From Pseudomonas sp. Irchel s3f7 (lineage in GTDB: Bacteria; Pseudomonadota; Gammaproteobacteria; Pseudomonadales; Pseudomonadaceae), in the NCBI RefSeq assembly GCF_900187615.1, contig NZ_FYDO01000010.1, positions 62,001 through 126,000 on the forward strand: a stretch of 64,000 nucleotides of DNA. The letters are read 5' to 3'. Position numbers and translations under genes: made by a program. The notes beneath the pieces were generated by a model. The model had not been told where the DNA came from and ran no database searches. It saw nothing but the letters and a program-made list of their open reading frames with translations. Within the stretch, counting starts at the first letter, position 1; each line of letters starts with the position of its first letter. Positions 1 through 10,622 of this stretch are shown here, piece by piece.

Positions 1-473
1 CCGGTACTAGGCGTCTGGTTGGTTACTGAGCTCCTGTTCTCTGACGACGGCCCAGATAGCGTTTCTCGGACTTAGCGATCCTCCATTTCGTAGCCATTTC
101 AGTAGGTAAAGTGCTGTCAATTTCGTAGGTTGCAACGCTGAACATAGTTATGCCGGCCGTTCGAGCCTTCCGCCTTATGACTGCGATAGCTACATGCCAA
201 TGTGTAATTGTCACTCAGTCTCATAATTGGGAACCGCTTGGCAGGGTGTAATGCGTGCGCACTTATACCAAGCGATAGTCCGGTGAGTGCAACGTCAAGA
301 GCTTGAGCCGGAGTAATTTGGGATGGCTATTTCTGCGCGGCAGTTTATCGATATCAGCGGTCGATGAACCTGCTTCGCGGAAATGATCAAGCCAATACCT
401 GCCTAACTCGAAACTTCTCCGGCTTGTTGGAATCTGACGAATGTTCTGCCTATGACGACATTGTTGTCTCCGC
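1..473. other. No confident gene at the left edge
   Basis: This stretch holds only short open frames. The two longest are on the minus strand, at 23-214 (63 codons, GTG start) and 263-487 (74 codons). Neither has a domain, signal peptide or convincing ribosome binding site that I can recognise. The second one runs into the stop end of the multicopper oxidase gene. It lies downstream of the minus-strand copper run, so it may contain the 3' untranslated end of that run or relics of whatever borders the island on the left. Confidence 0.4.
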
Positions 474-1958
474 TCAAACCACCTCAAGCTGTCCCATCAT
501 GCCCATTGCCTCATGTTCGAGGATGTGGCAGTGAAACATGCGTAAGCCGGGCCATCGCTGTACTGTTTTAATACGTACGACTTCATTCGCGCGCAGGTTG
601 ACCGTATCCTGCCATGCACGGAATGGAGCGGGCGTGACCACTCCCTCAAACTCGCGCTCAACTACTTGGAATTGGGTGCCGTGTAGGTGAAAGGGATGGT
701 CCATGTCGCTGCGGTTGACGATTTCCCAAAGCTCCACTTCATTGACTCGGCTGGTCAGATCGATCCGTTGCATGTCGTATTCCTGATCGTTGACTAGGAA
801 CTGAACGCTATGGCGACCATTGGCCATACTCATGCTTTCACTGAATACTACCTGCTTAGAGGTTGACGTCGGGCCAAGGTCGTCCACTGAGCCAAGATGG
901 GCAGGCAAGTCTGCCTGTACCTTGGAAGTGACGGCTGCAAAATCAACTGTTAGCAGGGGGATGATTCGATCAGGCGCCACATTACCCATCTTGCCCCGTG
1001 GATATACATTAGCAATTAGCTCTGCTTTGTCTCGACGGTTACTGGCGTCGACTATGAGTTCGGCCCGTTGGCCGGGCGCCAGTAAGTATTCGGTCAGTCC
1101 TGGCTGTGCAGCTTCCAATAAACCACCGTCCGTTCCTACTAGAGTCAGCGTACTACCGGGCAGCGTGAGTTGTAGATATCGGGCACTACAGGCATTCCAA
1201 ACGCGCCAACGCTCGCGTCCTCCTGTATCGAATGGCAATACCGGTTGACGCTGGGCGTTGACCAAGGCGAACTGACCTTCGCGACCATTCATCCAGTCGT
1301 TTTCTTCATTTGGTGCAATGGCAGCATAGCGGTCCAGTTTGAGATCAGAGATCACTAACAGTCGTTCCGGCAGTGTGATCAGTGGGTCTTTGCGCGATCG
1401 GACCACCAGAGCCCCAGCCAGTCCACGGAAGGCTTGCTCGGCGGTATATTGGTGTGGATGAGGGTGGTACCAGTAGGTACCGGCACTACCCTCGGGCAGA
1501 TTGAAACGATAGATACGGCTTCCGCCGGGTGGCACTGGGTCTTTCGGGTTACCGTCCTGCTCCGGCGACACTGGCAAGCCATGCCAGTGAATAGTGGATG
1601 GCTGTTTAAGCTGGTTCACGAAGGTGATTTCCACCGTGTCCCCCTCAAATAGCTCAATCAAAGGACCGGGCAGAGTGTCGTTATAGGCCCAGAACTCGGT
1701 CGAAGCATGACCGGGGATAAACGGCAGCGTTACAGGTGCAGCGATCAGCTTGCCTTGGAAGTTGCCTGGCTGATTGCTGGTGTTGGTCAGTTTGGTGAGT
1801 TCCCGAAGAGTACCACCTTTGGGCAGTGACTCTGATGCCAGCAATGGCAGCCCAAGAGGCGACGACGGGGAGCCCATGGTCTCGACCGACCAGGCGCGCA
1901 ACCAAGGAGTTACCAGTCCTGCTACAGCCATCCCGCCGAGAAAGGTACGTCGTTGCAT
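474..1958 (-). CDS. Multicopper oxidase, Tat-exported, copper resistance
   Basis: A periplasmic laccase-like oxidase expected to oxidise Cu(I) or phenolic substrates with O2. The N-terminus has a twin-arginine signal (QRRTFLGG). The type 1/2/3 copper ligands are all visible: HWHG and YWYHPHPH in the first cupredoxin domain, and HPFHLHG and FHCHILEHEAMGMM near the C-terminus. About 494 residues fits CueO/bilirubin-oxidase-sized three-domain enzymes, smaller than CopA. I chose the ATG at 1958 because AAGG sits eight bases upstream; an in-frame start five codons earlier lacks this. It is 11 bases downstream of the Met-rich protein gene and is probably its operon partner. It is distinct from the larger copA at 11691-13610. 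Confidence 0.9.
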   Translation of the reverse strand: MQRRTFLGGMAVAGLVTPWLRAWSVETMGSPSSPLGLPLLASESLPKGGTLRELTKLTNTSNQPGNFQGKLIAAPVTLPFIPGHASTEFWAYNDTLPGPLIELFEGDTVEITFVNQLKQPSTIHWHGLPVSPEQDGNPKDPVPPGGSRIYRFNLPEGSAGTYWYHPHPHQYTAEQAFRGLAGALVVRSRKDPLITLPERLLVISDLKLDRYAAIAPNEENDWMNGREGQFALVNAQRQPVLPFDTGGRERWRVWNACSARYLQLTLPGSTLTLVGTDGGLLEAAQPGLTEYLLAPGQRAELIVDASNRRDKAELIANVYPRGKMGNVAPDRIIPLLTVDFAAVTSKVQADLPAHLGSVDDLGPTSTSKQVVFSESMSMANGRHSVQFLVNDQEYDMQRIDLTSRVNEVELWEIVNRSDMDHPFHLHGTQFQVVEREFEGVVTPAPFRAWQDTVNLRANEVVRIKTVQRWPGLRMFHCHILEHEAMGMMGQLEVV

Positions 1959-1969
1959 CTGGGTCACCT

Positions 1970-2389
1970 TCACTTAGTCATTGGCATGTTCATCATGTTT
2001 GACTGCTGATCCATCATTTTCATCATCATGTCCATCATCCCCATACCTCCACTGTTCTTATCCCCAGACATGTTCATACAGCCCATTGCGCTATGATGTT
2101 TGCTCATCATGGCCATGCTGTCCTTCATCGTTTTCATGCCTTCTTGCATGGCCGCATGGCGCTCGGCGGGAGTCTTTGCAGCCGCTGCTTTGTCATGTGC
2201 AGCCTGCATTTTCTGCATTTGATCGGTCATAGCTTGAGTCATGGCCGCCGACTCTGGTGCTGGTGCTGGTGCTGTATTCTCGGCTGAGTTGCTTGGTACG
2301 TCGGCTGGGTGGTGCGCATCTTCGGCAGAGGCCATGAACGCACTGCTTGCCAAAATCGTGGCTAGAACCAATTTGGAAATTGCTTGCAT
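1970..2389 (-). CDS. Methionine/histidine-rich periplasmic protein, probable copper binder
   Basis: A 139-residue exported protein. A cleavable signal peptide (ending near AFMASA) is followed by a Pro/Ala-rich segment. A helical Gln/Ala/Lys middle then leads to a Met-rich tail in which MMDMMMKMMDQ-type runs alternate with MG and MN. Met-rich tails of this kind bind Cu(I) in the periplasm. The start is backed by GGAG ten bases before the ATG. It lies immediately upstream of the second multicopper oxidase, so it may hand copper to that enzyme. I do not recognise a named family, and the metal-binding role is inferred from composition and neighbours. Confidence 0.75.
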   Translation of the reverse strand: MQAISKLVLATILASSAFMASAEDAHHPADVPSNSAENTAPAPAPESAAMTQAMTDQMQKMQAAHDKAAAAKTPAERHAAMQEGMKTMKDSMAMMSKHHSAMGCMNMSGDKNSGGMGMMDMMMKMMDQQSNMMNMPMTK

Positions 2390-2491
2390 GATGAGCTCCG
2401 GAGATTGTGAAGGGTAAGCAGGAACAACTGAGTCGCAAAAAAGCGGCGCAGCAAGACAGAGCGACCGGTGCCGGCCACTTTGAAATTGGGG

Positions 2492-2884
2492 TTAATCGTT
2501 GGAACGAACGAAAGTCAGGCGGGCTGGCCTCCCCGGCGGTGCGGGGCGCTTCAGTTGAAGAGCGGCGAAGGAGAATTTCTCTTCTGGGATAAGTAGGAGT
2601 ACTGCCGCAGTTAACAGCAAAAGGACTACCCAGTTGATGGGGTCTAATACTGGAATCTGCGATGAAGGTTTAATCGCCGTGGCAACGTCCTCACACGTCT
2701 GGAGGCAACCATTGGCGTGGAGAACATGATCAGGCTGCAAATACTGCTCGGCAGTGTGTGGCGTAGCTACATTGTGACCTGTCTGCACCAGACAACCCTG
2801 GATTGCCATTACCGCCACAGCCAACACCCACACCACGAGGGTGAGGTGCAATAGGCTTTGACGATGACGGCGGAACCAGTACAT
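2492..2884 (-). CDS. Small membrane protein of the copper cluster, unknown function
   Basis: A 130-residue protein with one N-terminal membrane segment (about residues 13-30) and another near residues 86-104. A periplasmic loop between them carries paired cysteines (NGCLQTCEDV) and several histidines. The ATG at 2884 is preceded by GAGG at a good distance, so I prefer it to a start 11 codons upstream. It belongs to the minus-strand copper run. The Cys/His loop suggests metal binding or sensing, but I cannot assign a family. Similar small proteins are common in Pseudomonas copper islands. Confidence 0.6.
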   Translation of the reverse strand: MYWFRRHRQSLLHLTLVVWVLAVAVMAIQGCLVQTGHNVATPHTAEQYLQPDHVLHANGCLQTCEDVATAIKPSSQIPVLDPINWVVLLLLTAAVLLLIPEEKFSFAALQLKRPAPPGRPARLTFVRSND

Positions 2885-3112
2885 GGAGTACTTCCTCGAC
2901 TTTTTACGTCGTAACAATTTTCAGTCTAGCTTGCAAAGAAATAGAAACATTGATCGAAGTCAAGCAAGCGAGGGGTGACGACCAAGTTCAAAACTCATCT
3001 TGGATCACCCCTAGCTTTGGGCTGGGCTCGGCATCGATACCTTACAACTGCGCCAAGCGCAGATCGTCTGGTGCGAAATCGGTATGGAATACCTGCTGCG
3101 AGCGAGCGGAGC

Positions 3113-3475
3113 TTAGATGCCCTCTTCAGAATTAGCCGATGCCTTTGGCGACGTCGCTGTCTCTTCCAGGCGCTCAATGCGCTGTTGCAGGTCTGTGATC
3201 TGTTGCTCCAGGTGAACGACATGGTTTTTCGGCGATTGTCCATCGCTGAAACCCCACCCTCGATCTTCCCTGTACAAGGTTGCCCAAATCCACAGAAACG
3301 GCCAGAGCACGTGTAAGGTGAACATGCTTACCCAAGCAGTCGCATGGATCGCATCCTGATGAGGGTGATTGCGGCTCACGGCGATGTTATAGGGGATGTC
3401 ATGCAACATGAGGATTCCGTAAAACAAAACCAAACCGACAAATATTAAGAGGCCCAAAGCGAAGTAATCGAGCAT
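3113..3475 (-). CDS. DUF3302 inner-membrane protein (YiaW-like)
   Basis: A 120-residue membrane protein. An N-terminal helix (DYFALGLLIFVGLVLFYGI) is followed by the signature HDIPY and HPHQDAIHATAWVSMFTLH. A second helix with LWPFLWIWATLY comes next, then a cytoplasmic coiled-coil tail (LEQQITDLQQRIERLEE). This matches E. coli YiaW and other DUF3302 proteins, whose role is unknown; they often travel with an RND/HlyD-type adaptor gene. Here it follows cusA by 54 bases, in keeping with a helper role for efflux, but that is inference from position. Confidence 0.85.
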   Translation of the reverse strand: MLDYFALGLLIFVGLVLFYGILMLHDIPYNIAVSRNHPHQDAIHATAWVSMFTLHVLWPFLWIWATLYREDRGWGFSDGQSPKNHVVHLEQQITDLQQRIERLEETATSPKASANSEEGI

Positions 3476-3529
3476 GACTCCCTCCGTCGTCTTCAGTTAC
3501 GGTGCTAGAAACTGCAATCAGGGTCAGTT

Positions 3530-6500
3530 TCATACGATCTTTTCTAAAGTGTTGGTGGGTTCAGCAGATAGGTGTCGACGGCGCATCAGACGATAGGCCG
3601 CAGGGATGACAAACAGAGACAATAAAGGCGCAGTGATCATGCCACCGACCATAGGTGCGGCAATGCGGCTCATCACTTCGCTACCGGTACCACTGCCCAA
3701 TAAGATTGGTAACAGACCAGCAATGATGACCGCCACGGTCATAGCCTTGGGTCGAACACGCTGCACGGCGCCTTCGCTAATCGCGGCGATTAACCCACGC
3801 TCGGTACTGTCGTCTGCCTCTTCGCGTTCGGCCCAGGCGTTTTTCAGATAAAGCAGCATGATCACGCCAAATTCGGCAGACACACCTGCTAGAGCAATGA
3901 AACCGACGCCGGTAGCCACCGACAGGTTGAATCCCAATAGGTAGAGGAACCATGCGCCACCCGTAAGAGCGAATGGCAGGGTGGCCATGATCAGCAAGGC
4001 CTCGTCGAAACGGGAAAAGGTCAGGTAGAGCAGTACGAAAATGATCAGCAACGTGGCCGGTACCACCAACTTGAGCCGTGCGTTGGCTCGCTCTAGAAAC
4101 TCGAACTGCCCGGAGTAGCTCAAACTCATGCCTGGCTGCAACTTGACCTGCTCACCGACGACCCGGCGCAAGTCGGCGACCACCGAGGCAATATCCCGGC
4201 CCCGCACATCGATGTACACCCAGCCGGAAGGCCGTGCATTCTCGCTCTTGAGCATCGGAGGCCCTTCACTGACTTTGACCTTTGCTACTGTTCCGAGGGT
4301 AATCTGACTCCCCAAAGGGGTGTAGATCGGCAGCTGCTCCAATGCACCGAGCGAGTCGCGCCATTCTCGGGGATAACGCACGTTGATCGGAAAGCGTGCG
4401 AGCCCTTCAATTGTCTCCCCGACGTTTTCACCACCAATAGCACCGGCCACGATCGACTGCACATCGGCGATGTTCAACCCGTAGCGGGCAGCTGCCTTAC
4501 GATCGATATCCACATCGATGTAACGCCCACCCGTCAATCGTTCGGCCAGAGATGAACTGACCCCAGGCACGTCCTTCGCCACGCGCTCGACTGCCTGAGT
4601 AACTGCATCGATCTCCGTGAGGTTGGGACCGGTAACTTTTACCCCGATTGGACTCTTGATACCGGTGGCGAGCATGTCGATGCGGTTGCGGATGGGCGGT
4701 ATCCAGATATTGGTCAGCCCCGGGACTCGCACCGCTCGATCCAGTTCTTCCACCAGCTTCTCTTGGGTCATCCCGGGGCGCCACTGCTCGCGTGGTTTGA
4801 ATTGGATGGTGGTCTCGAACATCTCCAAGGGGGCTGGATCGGTCGCGGATTCAGCGCGGCCGGCTTTGCCAAAGACATGTTCGACCTCTGGCACGGTTTT
4901 GATCATGCGGTCAGTCTGTTGCAGCAGTTGCGCGGCCTTCTGCGCCGACAACCCCGGTAGGGCCGAAGGCATATAGAGTAAATCGCCCTCGTCCAGCGCA
5001 GGGAGGAATTCGCCGCCCAAGCGAGAGACCGGCCATAGCGCGCTGAGAAAGACCAAGAGCGCGACCAACAGGGTGATTTTCGGACGATGCAGTACCGCGT
5101 CCAGGGCCGGTTGATAGATCCTGATCAACCAGCGGTTCAGAGGGTTCTGCTCCTCTCTGGGGATTCGTCCACGAATCCAGTAGCCCATCAGCACTGGCAC
5201 CAAGGTTACCGATAGTCCGGCCGCAGCGGCCATGGCGTAGGTCTTGGTGAAGGCCAAAGGACCAAACAGACGTCCCTCTTGATCCTCCAGTGTGAACACC
5301 GGTATGAACGAAAGTGTGATGATTAACAGACAAAAAAACAGTGCCGGCCCTACCTCGGCCGCCGATTCGGTCATTACATGCCAGTGTTGTTCACCCTTCA
5401 GTTCCTTCCCCGGGTGGGCCGCGTGCCAGGCCTCGATCTTTTTGTGAGCATTTTCGATCATCACCACGGCGGCATCGACCATGGCGCCAATGGCGATAGC
5501 GATCCCGCCAAGCGACATGATGTCGGCATTAATCCCTTGGAAGCGCATAACGATGAAGGCAATCAGCACCCCCACCGGCAGAGAGATGATAGCCACTAGG
5601 GATGAGCGAAAATGCCAAAGGAATATCCCGCAGACCACCGCGACGACGAGGAATTCCTCAAGCAGTTTGTAGCCAAGGTTCTCCACGGCACGATCAATCA
5701 GCTTGCTGCGATCATAGGTGGTGACGATTTCTACTCCGGCTGGCAGACTGCTCTTCAGGTCGTCAAGTTTGGCTTTGACCGCAGCAATGGTTTGGCGAGC
5801 GTTCTTGCCACTGCGCAGAATCACCACGCCGCCGACGGTCTCACCTTCGCCATCGAGTTCGGTGATGCCGCGACGCATTTCCGGCCCCATCTGGATAGTC
5901 GCGACGTCGCCGAGGGTCACTGGTACACCACCAGCGCCAAGCTTGAGTGGAATCGCACGGAAGTCATTCAGTGTCTTCAGGTAACCGGAAGCGCGCACTA
6001 TAAATTCGGTTTCCGCCATTTCCAGCACCGCACCACCGGTTTCCTGATTGGCCTTACCGATAGCCTCGGCCACCTGCGCCTGGGTGATGCCCTGACTGGC
6101 AAGTTTGAGCGGATCGAGCTGCACCTGGTACTGCTTGACCATGCCGCCCACAGTGGCGACCTCCGCCACATTGGGCAGGGTCTTGAGTTCGAACTTGAGA
6201 AACCAATCCTGTAGTGCGCGTAGCTGCGCCAGATCGTGCCCACCACTGCGATCCACCAGTGCGTACTGGTAGATCCAGCCCACCCCCGTAGCATCCGGAC
6301 CCAAAGCCGGTTTGGCGCTGGCCGGCAGACGGCTTTGTATCTGGCTCAGATACTCCAATACCCGTGAGCGAGCCCAATACAAGTCGGTACCGTCTTCAAA
6401 CAACACGTAAACAAAGCTGTCGCCGAAAAAGGAATAGCCGCGAACTGTTTTGGCCCCTGGCACCGATAGCATGGTGGTGGCCAGTGGGTAGGTCACCTGG

Positions 6501-6688
6501 TTCTCGACAATCTGCGGCGCTTGCCCCGCATAAGGAGTGCGAATAATCACCTGAACATCGGAAAGATCTGGCAATGCATCGATGGGGGAGCTCTGAACCG
6601 CCCAGACACCCCAGGCCGTGACGAACAGCGTGGCGAGCAGTACCAGGAAGCGGTTGGCTACTGACCAGCGGATCAGGGCGGCAATCAT
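3530..6688 (-). CDS. cusA: CusA, Cu(I)/Ag(I) RND efflux pump
   Basis: The inner-membrane proton-driven pump of the CusCBA tripartite exporter; 1,052 residues, full length for the heavy-metal RND family. The proton-relay aspartate sits at D405 in [15 protein letters not shown]. The three methionines that form the Cu(I)/Ag(I) site in E. coli CusA are found at identical positions here: M573 (LLYMPS), M623 (LEMFE) and M672 (RIDML). This makes a monovalent-metal substrate far more likely than Zn/Co/Cd. Start and 5' end overlap the cusB stop by four bases (ATGA), indicating translational coupling. Transcribed after cusC and cusB. Confidence 0.97.
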   Translation of the reverse strand: MIAALIRWSVANRFLVLLATLFVTAWGVWAVQSSPIDALPDLSDVQVIIRTPYAGQAPQIVENQVTYPLATTMLSVPGAKTVRGYSFFGDSFVYVLFEDGTDLYWARSRVLEYLSQIQSRLPASAKPALGPDATGVGWIYQYALVDRSGGHDLAQLRALQDWFLKFELKTLPNVAEVATVGGMVKQYQVQLDPLKLASQGITQAQVAEAIGKANQETGGAVLEMAETEFIVRASGYLKTLNDFRAIPLKLGAGGVPVTLGDVATIQMGPEMRRGITELDGEGETVGGVVILRSGKNARQTIAAVKAKLDDLKSSLPAGVEIVTTYDRSKLIDRAVENLGYKLLEEFLVVAVVCGIFLWHFRSSLVAIISLPVGVLIAFIVMRFQGINADIMSLGGIAIAIGAMVDAAVVMIENAHKKIEAWHAAHPGKELKGEQHWHVMTESAAEVGPALFFCLLIITLSFIPVFTLEDQEGRLFGPLAFTKTYAMAAAAGLSVTLVPVLMGYWIRGRIPREEQNPLNRWLIRIYQPALDAVLHRPKITLLVALLVFLSALWPVSRLGGEFLPALDEGDLLYMPSALPGLSAQKAAQLLQQTDRMIKTVPEVEHVFGKAGRAESATDPAPLEMFETTIQFKPREQWRPGMTQEKLVEELDRAVRVPGLTNIWIPPIRNRIDMLATGIKSPIGVKVTGPNLTEIDAVTQAVERVAKDVPGVSSSLAERLTGGRYIDVDIDRKAAARYGLNIADVQSIVAGAIGGENVGETIEGLARFPINVRYPREWRDSLGALEQLPIYTPLGSQITLGTVAKVKVSEGPPMLKSENARPSGWVYIDVRGRDIASVVADLRRVVGEQVKLQPGMSLSYSGQFEFLERANARLKLVVPATLLIIFVLLYLTFSRFDEALLIMATLPFALTGGAWFLYLLGFNLSVATGVGFIALAGVSAEFGVIMLLYLKNAWAEREEADDSTERGLIAAISEGAVQRVRPKAMTVAVIIAGLLPILLGSGTGSEVMSRIAAPMVGGMITAPLLSLFVIPAAYRLMRRRHLSAEPTNTLEKIV

Positions 6689-8169
6689 GGCTGACCCCCT
6701 AGTTTTTCCAGGCGTTCAACGCGCAAACCATCATCGGTTTGACGCAGTGAAATCCTAACCTTGTCCCCCGCTTTAAGTCCTTGTCTGAGAACAGGGTCAG
6801 CCAATGGAAAGGTCATGGTCATGCCTGGCATGCCCAGCGTTTTGAATGGACCATGGGCGAGCGTCACGTCTTGGTTGTTGATCTCGACAATCTGGCCTTC
6901 GGCCTCATGCAAGGCGGCAGCTGCGGCAGTGGATGGCGGAACTTCCAGAGTCGGCGCGACAAGCCCCTTGAGGCTGGCCTCCGAGTCGAGCAGGAACTGC
7001 CCTGAGCTGACTACCTGCTGACCTTCTTCCAACCCCTTCAATACCACTGTCTTGCCTTCGTTTTCCTGCCCGAGTTGCACTTCTACAGGTCGGTAGCGGC
7101 CAGCGCCTTCAGCGAGCATCACCAAGACACGTCGGCCAGTGCGGATGATTGCCTCGCTCGGCACCCACAATACGCTTTGATCTGTCGAACGATTCAGGTG
7201 CACCCGGACTGTCATGCCCGGCCGCAGTTGCCCATCAGGATTGGGCAATTCAACCCGCACGCGCACGGTCCGGCTGTCTGGATTGGTTTCGGGCAGAATC
7301 GCGCTGACGGTGCCACTGAGTACTTTCCCCGGAAAGGCTGGCAAACGTGCTTCGACCGCTTGCCCGACGATGATCGATCCAGTCTCCGACTCTGGAACAG
7401 CCACCGCTAGCCAGATACTACTCAAGCCATTAACCCGAGCCAGAGTCACGCCGGCGGCCACAGTCATACCTGAACGGACACTCAGCTCTAACAGCACACC
7501 GCTGATGGGGCTGGTGAGTGTCAAGATCGGCTGAACCTTGCCGCTTCGCTCGACTTGAGCAATCAGCGTCGCTGGCATCCCGGTCAAACGCAGCCGTTGT
7601 CGTGCTGCCGCCAGCAAGTCGGCATCGCCGATGCGTTTGAGTGCGAGAAACTCTTCCTGAGCAGCGGCCCATTCGGGTACCAGGATATCGGCCAACGCCG
7701 CATTGGCTTTGAGTACATCGCCTGGAGCATGGGCATACACCCGCTCCACAAAGCCGGCAGTACGCGATTGAATGACCGCGACATCCCGCTCGTTGAATGC
7801 TAGCGCACCCACCACGTCCAGACTGGAAGCAAGGAGTCCACGGGTGACGGTGGCCAAGCGCAAGCCGAGATTCTGGGTCAGGCCAGGGTCGATGCTCATG
7901 GCCGCATTGTCCGCCGAGGAATCAGCGTATCGGGGCAACAGCTCCATATCCATGAAGGGCGACTTGCCCGGCTTATCGAATTTCTGTTGTGGCTGCATCG
8001 GATCGTACCAATACAGAACTTTGCGTTCGTCTTGCGTTTTAGGTGCTTGCTCAGCAGTTGTTTCAGGCGTTGCACTCATGCGCTGGTGAGAGATCCAGTA
8101 ACCTCCGATAGCGCCCAAAGCAATCAAAAAACCTGCCAGTGAAGCCCCTTTCCAGATTCGAGTGCTCAT
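6685..8169 (-). CDS. cusB: CusB-like periplasmic adaptor with fused CusF domain
   Basis: The membrane-fusion subunit of the Cu/Ag exporter, 494 residues. An N-terminal anchor helix (about 9-25) is followed by a heavy-metal-binding motif (YWYDPMQP ... [11 protein letters not shown]) typical of CusB. The barrel-sandwich/lipoyl and beta-barrel domains come next. The last 75 or so residues form a CusF-like copper chaperone domain ([15 protein letters not shown], then [13 protein letters not shown]). In E. coli CusF is a separate protein; here it is covalently joined. It overlaps cusC upstream and cusA downstream by four bases each. Confidence 0.95.
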   Translation of the reverse strand: MSTRIWKGASLAGFLIALGAIGGYWISHQRMSATPETTAEQAPKTQDERKVLYWYDPMQPQQKFDKPGKSPFMDMELLPRYADSSADNAAMSIDPGLTQNLGLRLATVTRGLLASSLDVVGALAFNERDVAVIQSRTAGFVERVYAHAPGDVLKANAALADILVPEWAAAQEEFLALKRIGDADLLAAARQRLRLTGMPATLIAQVERSGKVQPILTLTSPISGVLLELSVRSGMTVAAGVTLARVNGLSSIWLAVAVPESETGSIIVGQAVEARLPAFPGKVLSGTVSAILPETNPDSRTVRVRVELPNPDGQLRPGMTVRVHLNRSTDQSVLWVPSEAIIRTGRRVLVMLAEGAGRYRPVEVQLGQENEGKTVVLKGLEEGQQVVSSGQFLLDSEASLKGLVAPTLEVPPSTAAAAALHEAEGQIVEINNQDVTLAHGPFKTLGMPGMTMTFPLADPVLRQGLKAGDKVRISLRQTDDGLRVERLEKLGGQP

Positions 8170-9428
8170 TGTTTGGTATCCCCATAAGCAAAATACAGGC
8201 GAGCACTGGTGAGGGCGCGTTGTTCTTCGTAGTCGATCTGTTTGAGGCGGGTTTCGATAAGCGCACGTCGAGCCGTAATGACTGCTGCCAAGTCGCTTTT
8301 ACCTGCGCTGTAGCTGGCCATAGTCAAATCCACTTTTTCCTTGGCCAGCGGTATTAAGCTGTCCTGACTGCGGTGCACGGCACGGTTCAGACGCTCGTAC
8401 TCCGCCAGATCGTCCTCCAGTTGCTGGGTCTTTTCACGTACAAGAGCTTCGCGCTCCGCCTCCAGCTGATTCAGTTCGGCGTGTTTGGCGGCGATTTTCG
8501 GGTTTTGTCGAGAGTCGGGGAACAGTGGTAGGTCGAAAGTAAATTGCACGCTGACCATATCGCCGAACTGACTGTCGCGGTGCTGGTAGTCGAGCTCCCA
8601 ACTCCAATCGGACTGCTTTTCCGACTCGGCTTCACGCACCTTGGCCTGCGCTTCGCGAGTCATTGAAGCGGAAGCCGCCACGGCAGAGTGCTGTTGCAGC
8701 TTCTGGGAATAACTTGAGGCATCGATGGGCCAATCGGGAAAGCTGCCGACGAGCTTGTCATTGGCCGCTGGGCCAACCCAGCGCTTGAGTGCCGCTCGGG
8801 CTTTCGCACGTAGACGAATTAGCTCGTCCTGTTGTTCCGCCAACTGAGCCGCCTCCTGTTTGGGCGTGATCGCATCGGCAGGTTGAGCTCGGCCACCGGC
8901 AATCTGCGCCCGAACGGTATCAGTCAATAGACGGTTCTCCCGGTAAAAATCCTGAAACAGCGCCTCTTTCCGTTCGACGGAGTAACTGCTGATCCAAGCT
9001 GATGCCGTGGCCTCACGAACGTTCAGTCGCTCGAAACGGCTTTCGGCCTCAGCTCGCGCTACGGACGCCTCAGCAACTTCAATGCGTGCTTTACGCTTGT
9101 CACGGTTGGGTACCTCCTGCATGACCCCGACCATCTGCATGGTCATGGGGTCCTGCTTCAGGTGCCCACCCTCAGGGCCGCTGATGGGATAGTTTTGTAC
9201 GCCCAGCAGGAGCTTCGGATCGGGTAGTTCACCGGCTGGAATGGCTGCGCTACGGGCTGCTTGCTGTTTAGCAGCTTGAGCGGTCAGTGAAGGGGCGTTG
9301 TTTTCAGCCAAGCGTAAGGCTTCGTCGAGTGTTAGGGGCGCAGCAAGGCTGGGCAATGCCAGAATGCTTGCCACCAAGGCGACCAAGAGGGGCCAACCAG
9401 TGCAGTAACACTTGGAATTCATGCTCAC
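8166..9428 (-). CDS. cusC: CusC-like TolC-family outer-membrane channel
   Basis: The outer-membrane factor of the Cu/Ag tripartite exporter, 420 residues. It has a Sec signal peptide (hydrophobic WPLLVALVASILALPSLA) but no lipobox cysteine, unlike E. coli CusC, so it is probably not lipidated. The body carries the two outer-membrane-efflux repeats with long heptad helices, including TLDEALRLAENNAPSL near the N-terminus. A four-base overlap with cusB and the strict C-B-A order support one transcript. Short compared with typical TolC (about 430-490). Confidence 0.92.
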   Translation of the reverse strand: MSMNSKCYCTGWPLLVALVASILALPSLAAPLTLDEALRLAENNAPSLTAQAAKQQAARSAAIPAGELPDPKLLLGVQNYPISGPEGGHLKQDPMTMQMVGVMQEVPNRDKRKARIEVAEASVARAEAESRFERLNVREATASAWISSYSVERKEALFQDFYRENRLLTDTVRAQIAGGRAQPADAITPKQEAAQLAEQQDELIRLRAKARAALKRWVGPAANDKLVGSFPDWPIDASSYSQKLQQHSAVAASASMTREAQAKVREAESEKQSDWSWELDYQHRDSQFGDMVSVQFTFDLPLFPDSRQNPKIAAKHAELNQLEAEREALVREKTQQLEDDLAEYERLNRAVHRSQDSLIPLAKEKVDLTMASYSAGKSDLAAVITARRALIETRLKQIDYEEQRALTSARLYFAYGDTKQ

Positions 9429-9523
9429 GATTCCTGTGAGGATCTACTGCGCGCCACGTTAAACATGCGCACAGATATGCCATCCCGCGCCAAAGCAGGA
9501 TGAGATTCAGTGTGGTACAGGAA

Positions 9524-9859
9524 TCAAGCGCGAGGCGGTCGCCAAACTCTCGACGGGGCATGAATAGGCAGGGAATCGTTGAAAGTTGTCAGCATTTGTG
9601 GACTGGACAAATGAGTGACAGGTTTCCGAAACGACACTTGTAGCAAAACGGCGCTCCTGCAATCCTGGCCAGGATTGCAGCATTTACCATGATCGACGGA
9701 GCAGTTCATGTCGACGCCGCAGTCCTGGTTCATCTCACTCATCATAATCATGGTTTTCATGGGGCAAGGTTCTAGCGGTGACTGAATGCCCGCCATCCCA
9801 CTCAAGGGAAGCGCCAAGTTGATCAGGAGAATGAGGCAACACCGCAGATAGCGTCTCAT
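9524..9859 (-). CDS. Small exported Cys/Met-rich protein upstream of cusC
   Basis: About 111 residues. It starts with an Arg-rich stretch and a hydrophobic signal segment (CCLILLINLALPLSGMAG). A Cys/Met-rich core follows (CPMKTMIMMSEMNQDC, then CSVDHGKCCNPGQDC) that could bind copper or form disulfides. I chose the ATG at 9859 because the sequence from there looks like a signal peptide; no clear Shine-Dalgarno is visible, and a TTG 12 codons earlier is possible. Small proteins of this type commonly precede cusC in Pseudomonas. Function unknown. Confidence 0.65.
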   Translation of the reverse strand: MRRYLRCCLILLINLALPLSGMAGIQSPLEPCPMKTMIMMSEMNQDCGVDMNCSVDHGKCCNPGQDCRSAVLLQVSFRKPVTHLSSPQMLTTFNDSLPIHAPSRVWRPPRA

Positions 9860-9969
9860 GCGAGGGAGTCTAGACGCTGAAAATTGGCTGTACAAATACG
9901 TATCTATCAGGAGAACCAGCCAAATAGCGTCTGTAGGTCAACATGCCCTATGCTCCCTCTTGTCATAAA

Positions 9970-9984
9970 GGCGGCAGAGCCGCC
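9970..9984 (-). terminator. GC hairpin after copG
   Basis: GGCGGC-AGA-GCCGCC forms a six-pair hairpin just after the copG stop. On the minus strand it is followed by only three T residues, so it may attenuate rather than end transcription into the downstream small gene and cusCBA. Confidence 0.4.
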
Positions 9985-9993
9985 AAACACTGA

Positions 9994-10461
9994 TTAGTTT
10001 GCCGGGTACTCAGCGATCACTTGGTCAGTACCGGCTTTGCTCAGACCGATCACCTGATAAGCATCCTGCTTTCCATCGACTTCCATACCAGGCGAGCCTG
10101 CCGGCATACCCGGCACAGCAATCCCTATAAGGTCATCACGTTTGCTCAAGGCAACTATTTGCTCAGCAGGTACGTGGCCTTCTACAAATTTTCCGTTGAC
10201 CACTGCTGTGTGGCATGACGAGAGACGCGGAACAACGCCCAAGTCTTGCTTGATCGTGCTCATATTGGTTTCTACATGATCAACGACGGTGAAACCGTTA
10301 GCTTCAAGGTGCTGGATCCACTTCTTGCAACATCCACAGTTCGCATCACGATGGACGTCGATCGTCAGCGACTCTGCTGCATGACCAACTGAACTGATAA
10401 ACAGAGCCGCGAATGCGGCGAGGCGAAGTGCCCGGCTGGGACGAAGAAAGTTATTTCGCAT
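9994..10461 (-). CDS. copG: CopG, DUF411 periplasmic copper protein
   Basis: A 155-residue exported protein of the DUF411 family, which includes CopG of Pseudomonas copper clusters; that protein holds a cysteine-bridged multicopper centre and has been proposed to act as a Cu oxidoreductase. A signal peptide (cleaved near VGHAAE) precedes the thioredoxin-like fold. The metal motif is NCGCCKKW, with further conserved SSCHTAVV and VEGHVPAEQI and a Met-rich PGMPAGSPGME segment. GGAG precedes the ATG. It lies between copB and the small gene before cusC on the same strand. Confidence 0.93.
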   Translation of the reverse strand: MRNNFLRPSRALRLAAFAALFISSVGHAAESLTIDVHRDANCGCCKKWIQHLEANGFTVVDHVETNMSTIKQDLGVVPRLSSCHTAVVNGKFVEGHVPAEQIVALSKRDDLIGIAVPGMPAGSPGMEVDGKQDAYQVIGLSKAGTDQVIAEYPAN

Positions 10462-10622
10462 GGGGGGTGCTCCTTCCCATCAGCATGGGTACGAATTTTA
10501 GGCTGAGCGGCCGAAGTTGCTTGGGCATCATGTGAAGCCTTCACAACCTGAGGATGGCCTGGCTTGGTATCTTCACCCTGAGAAGGCGCAGCGTCCTCAT
10601 CATGGGCATGGGCGCTGCTTTC

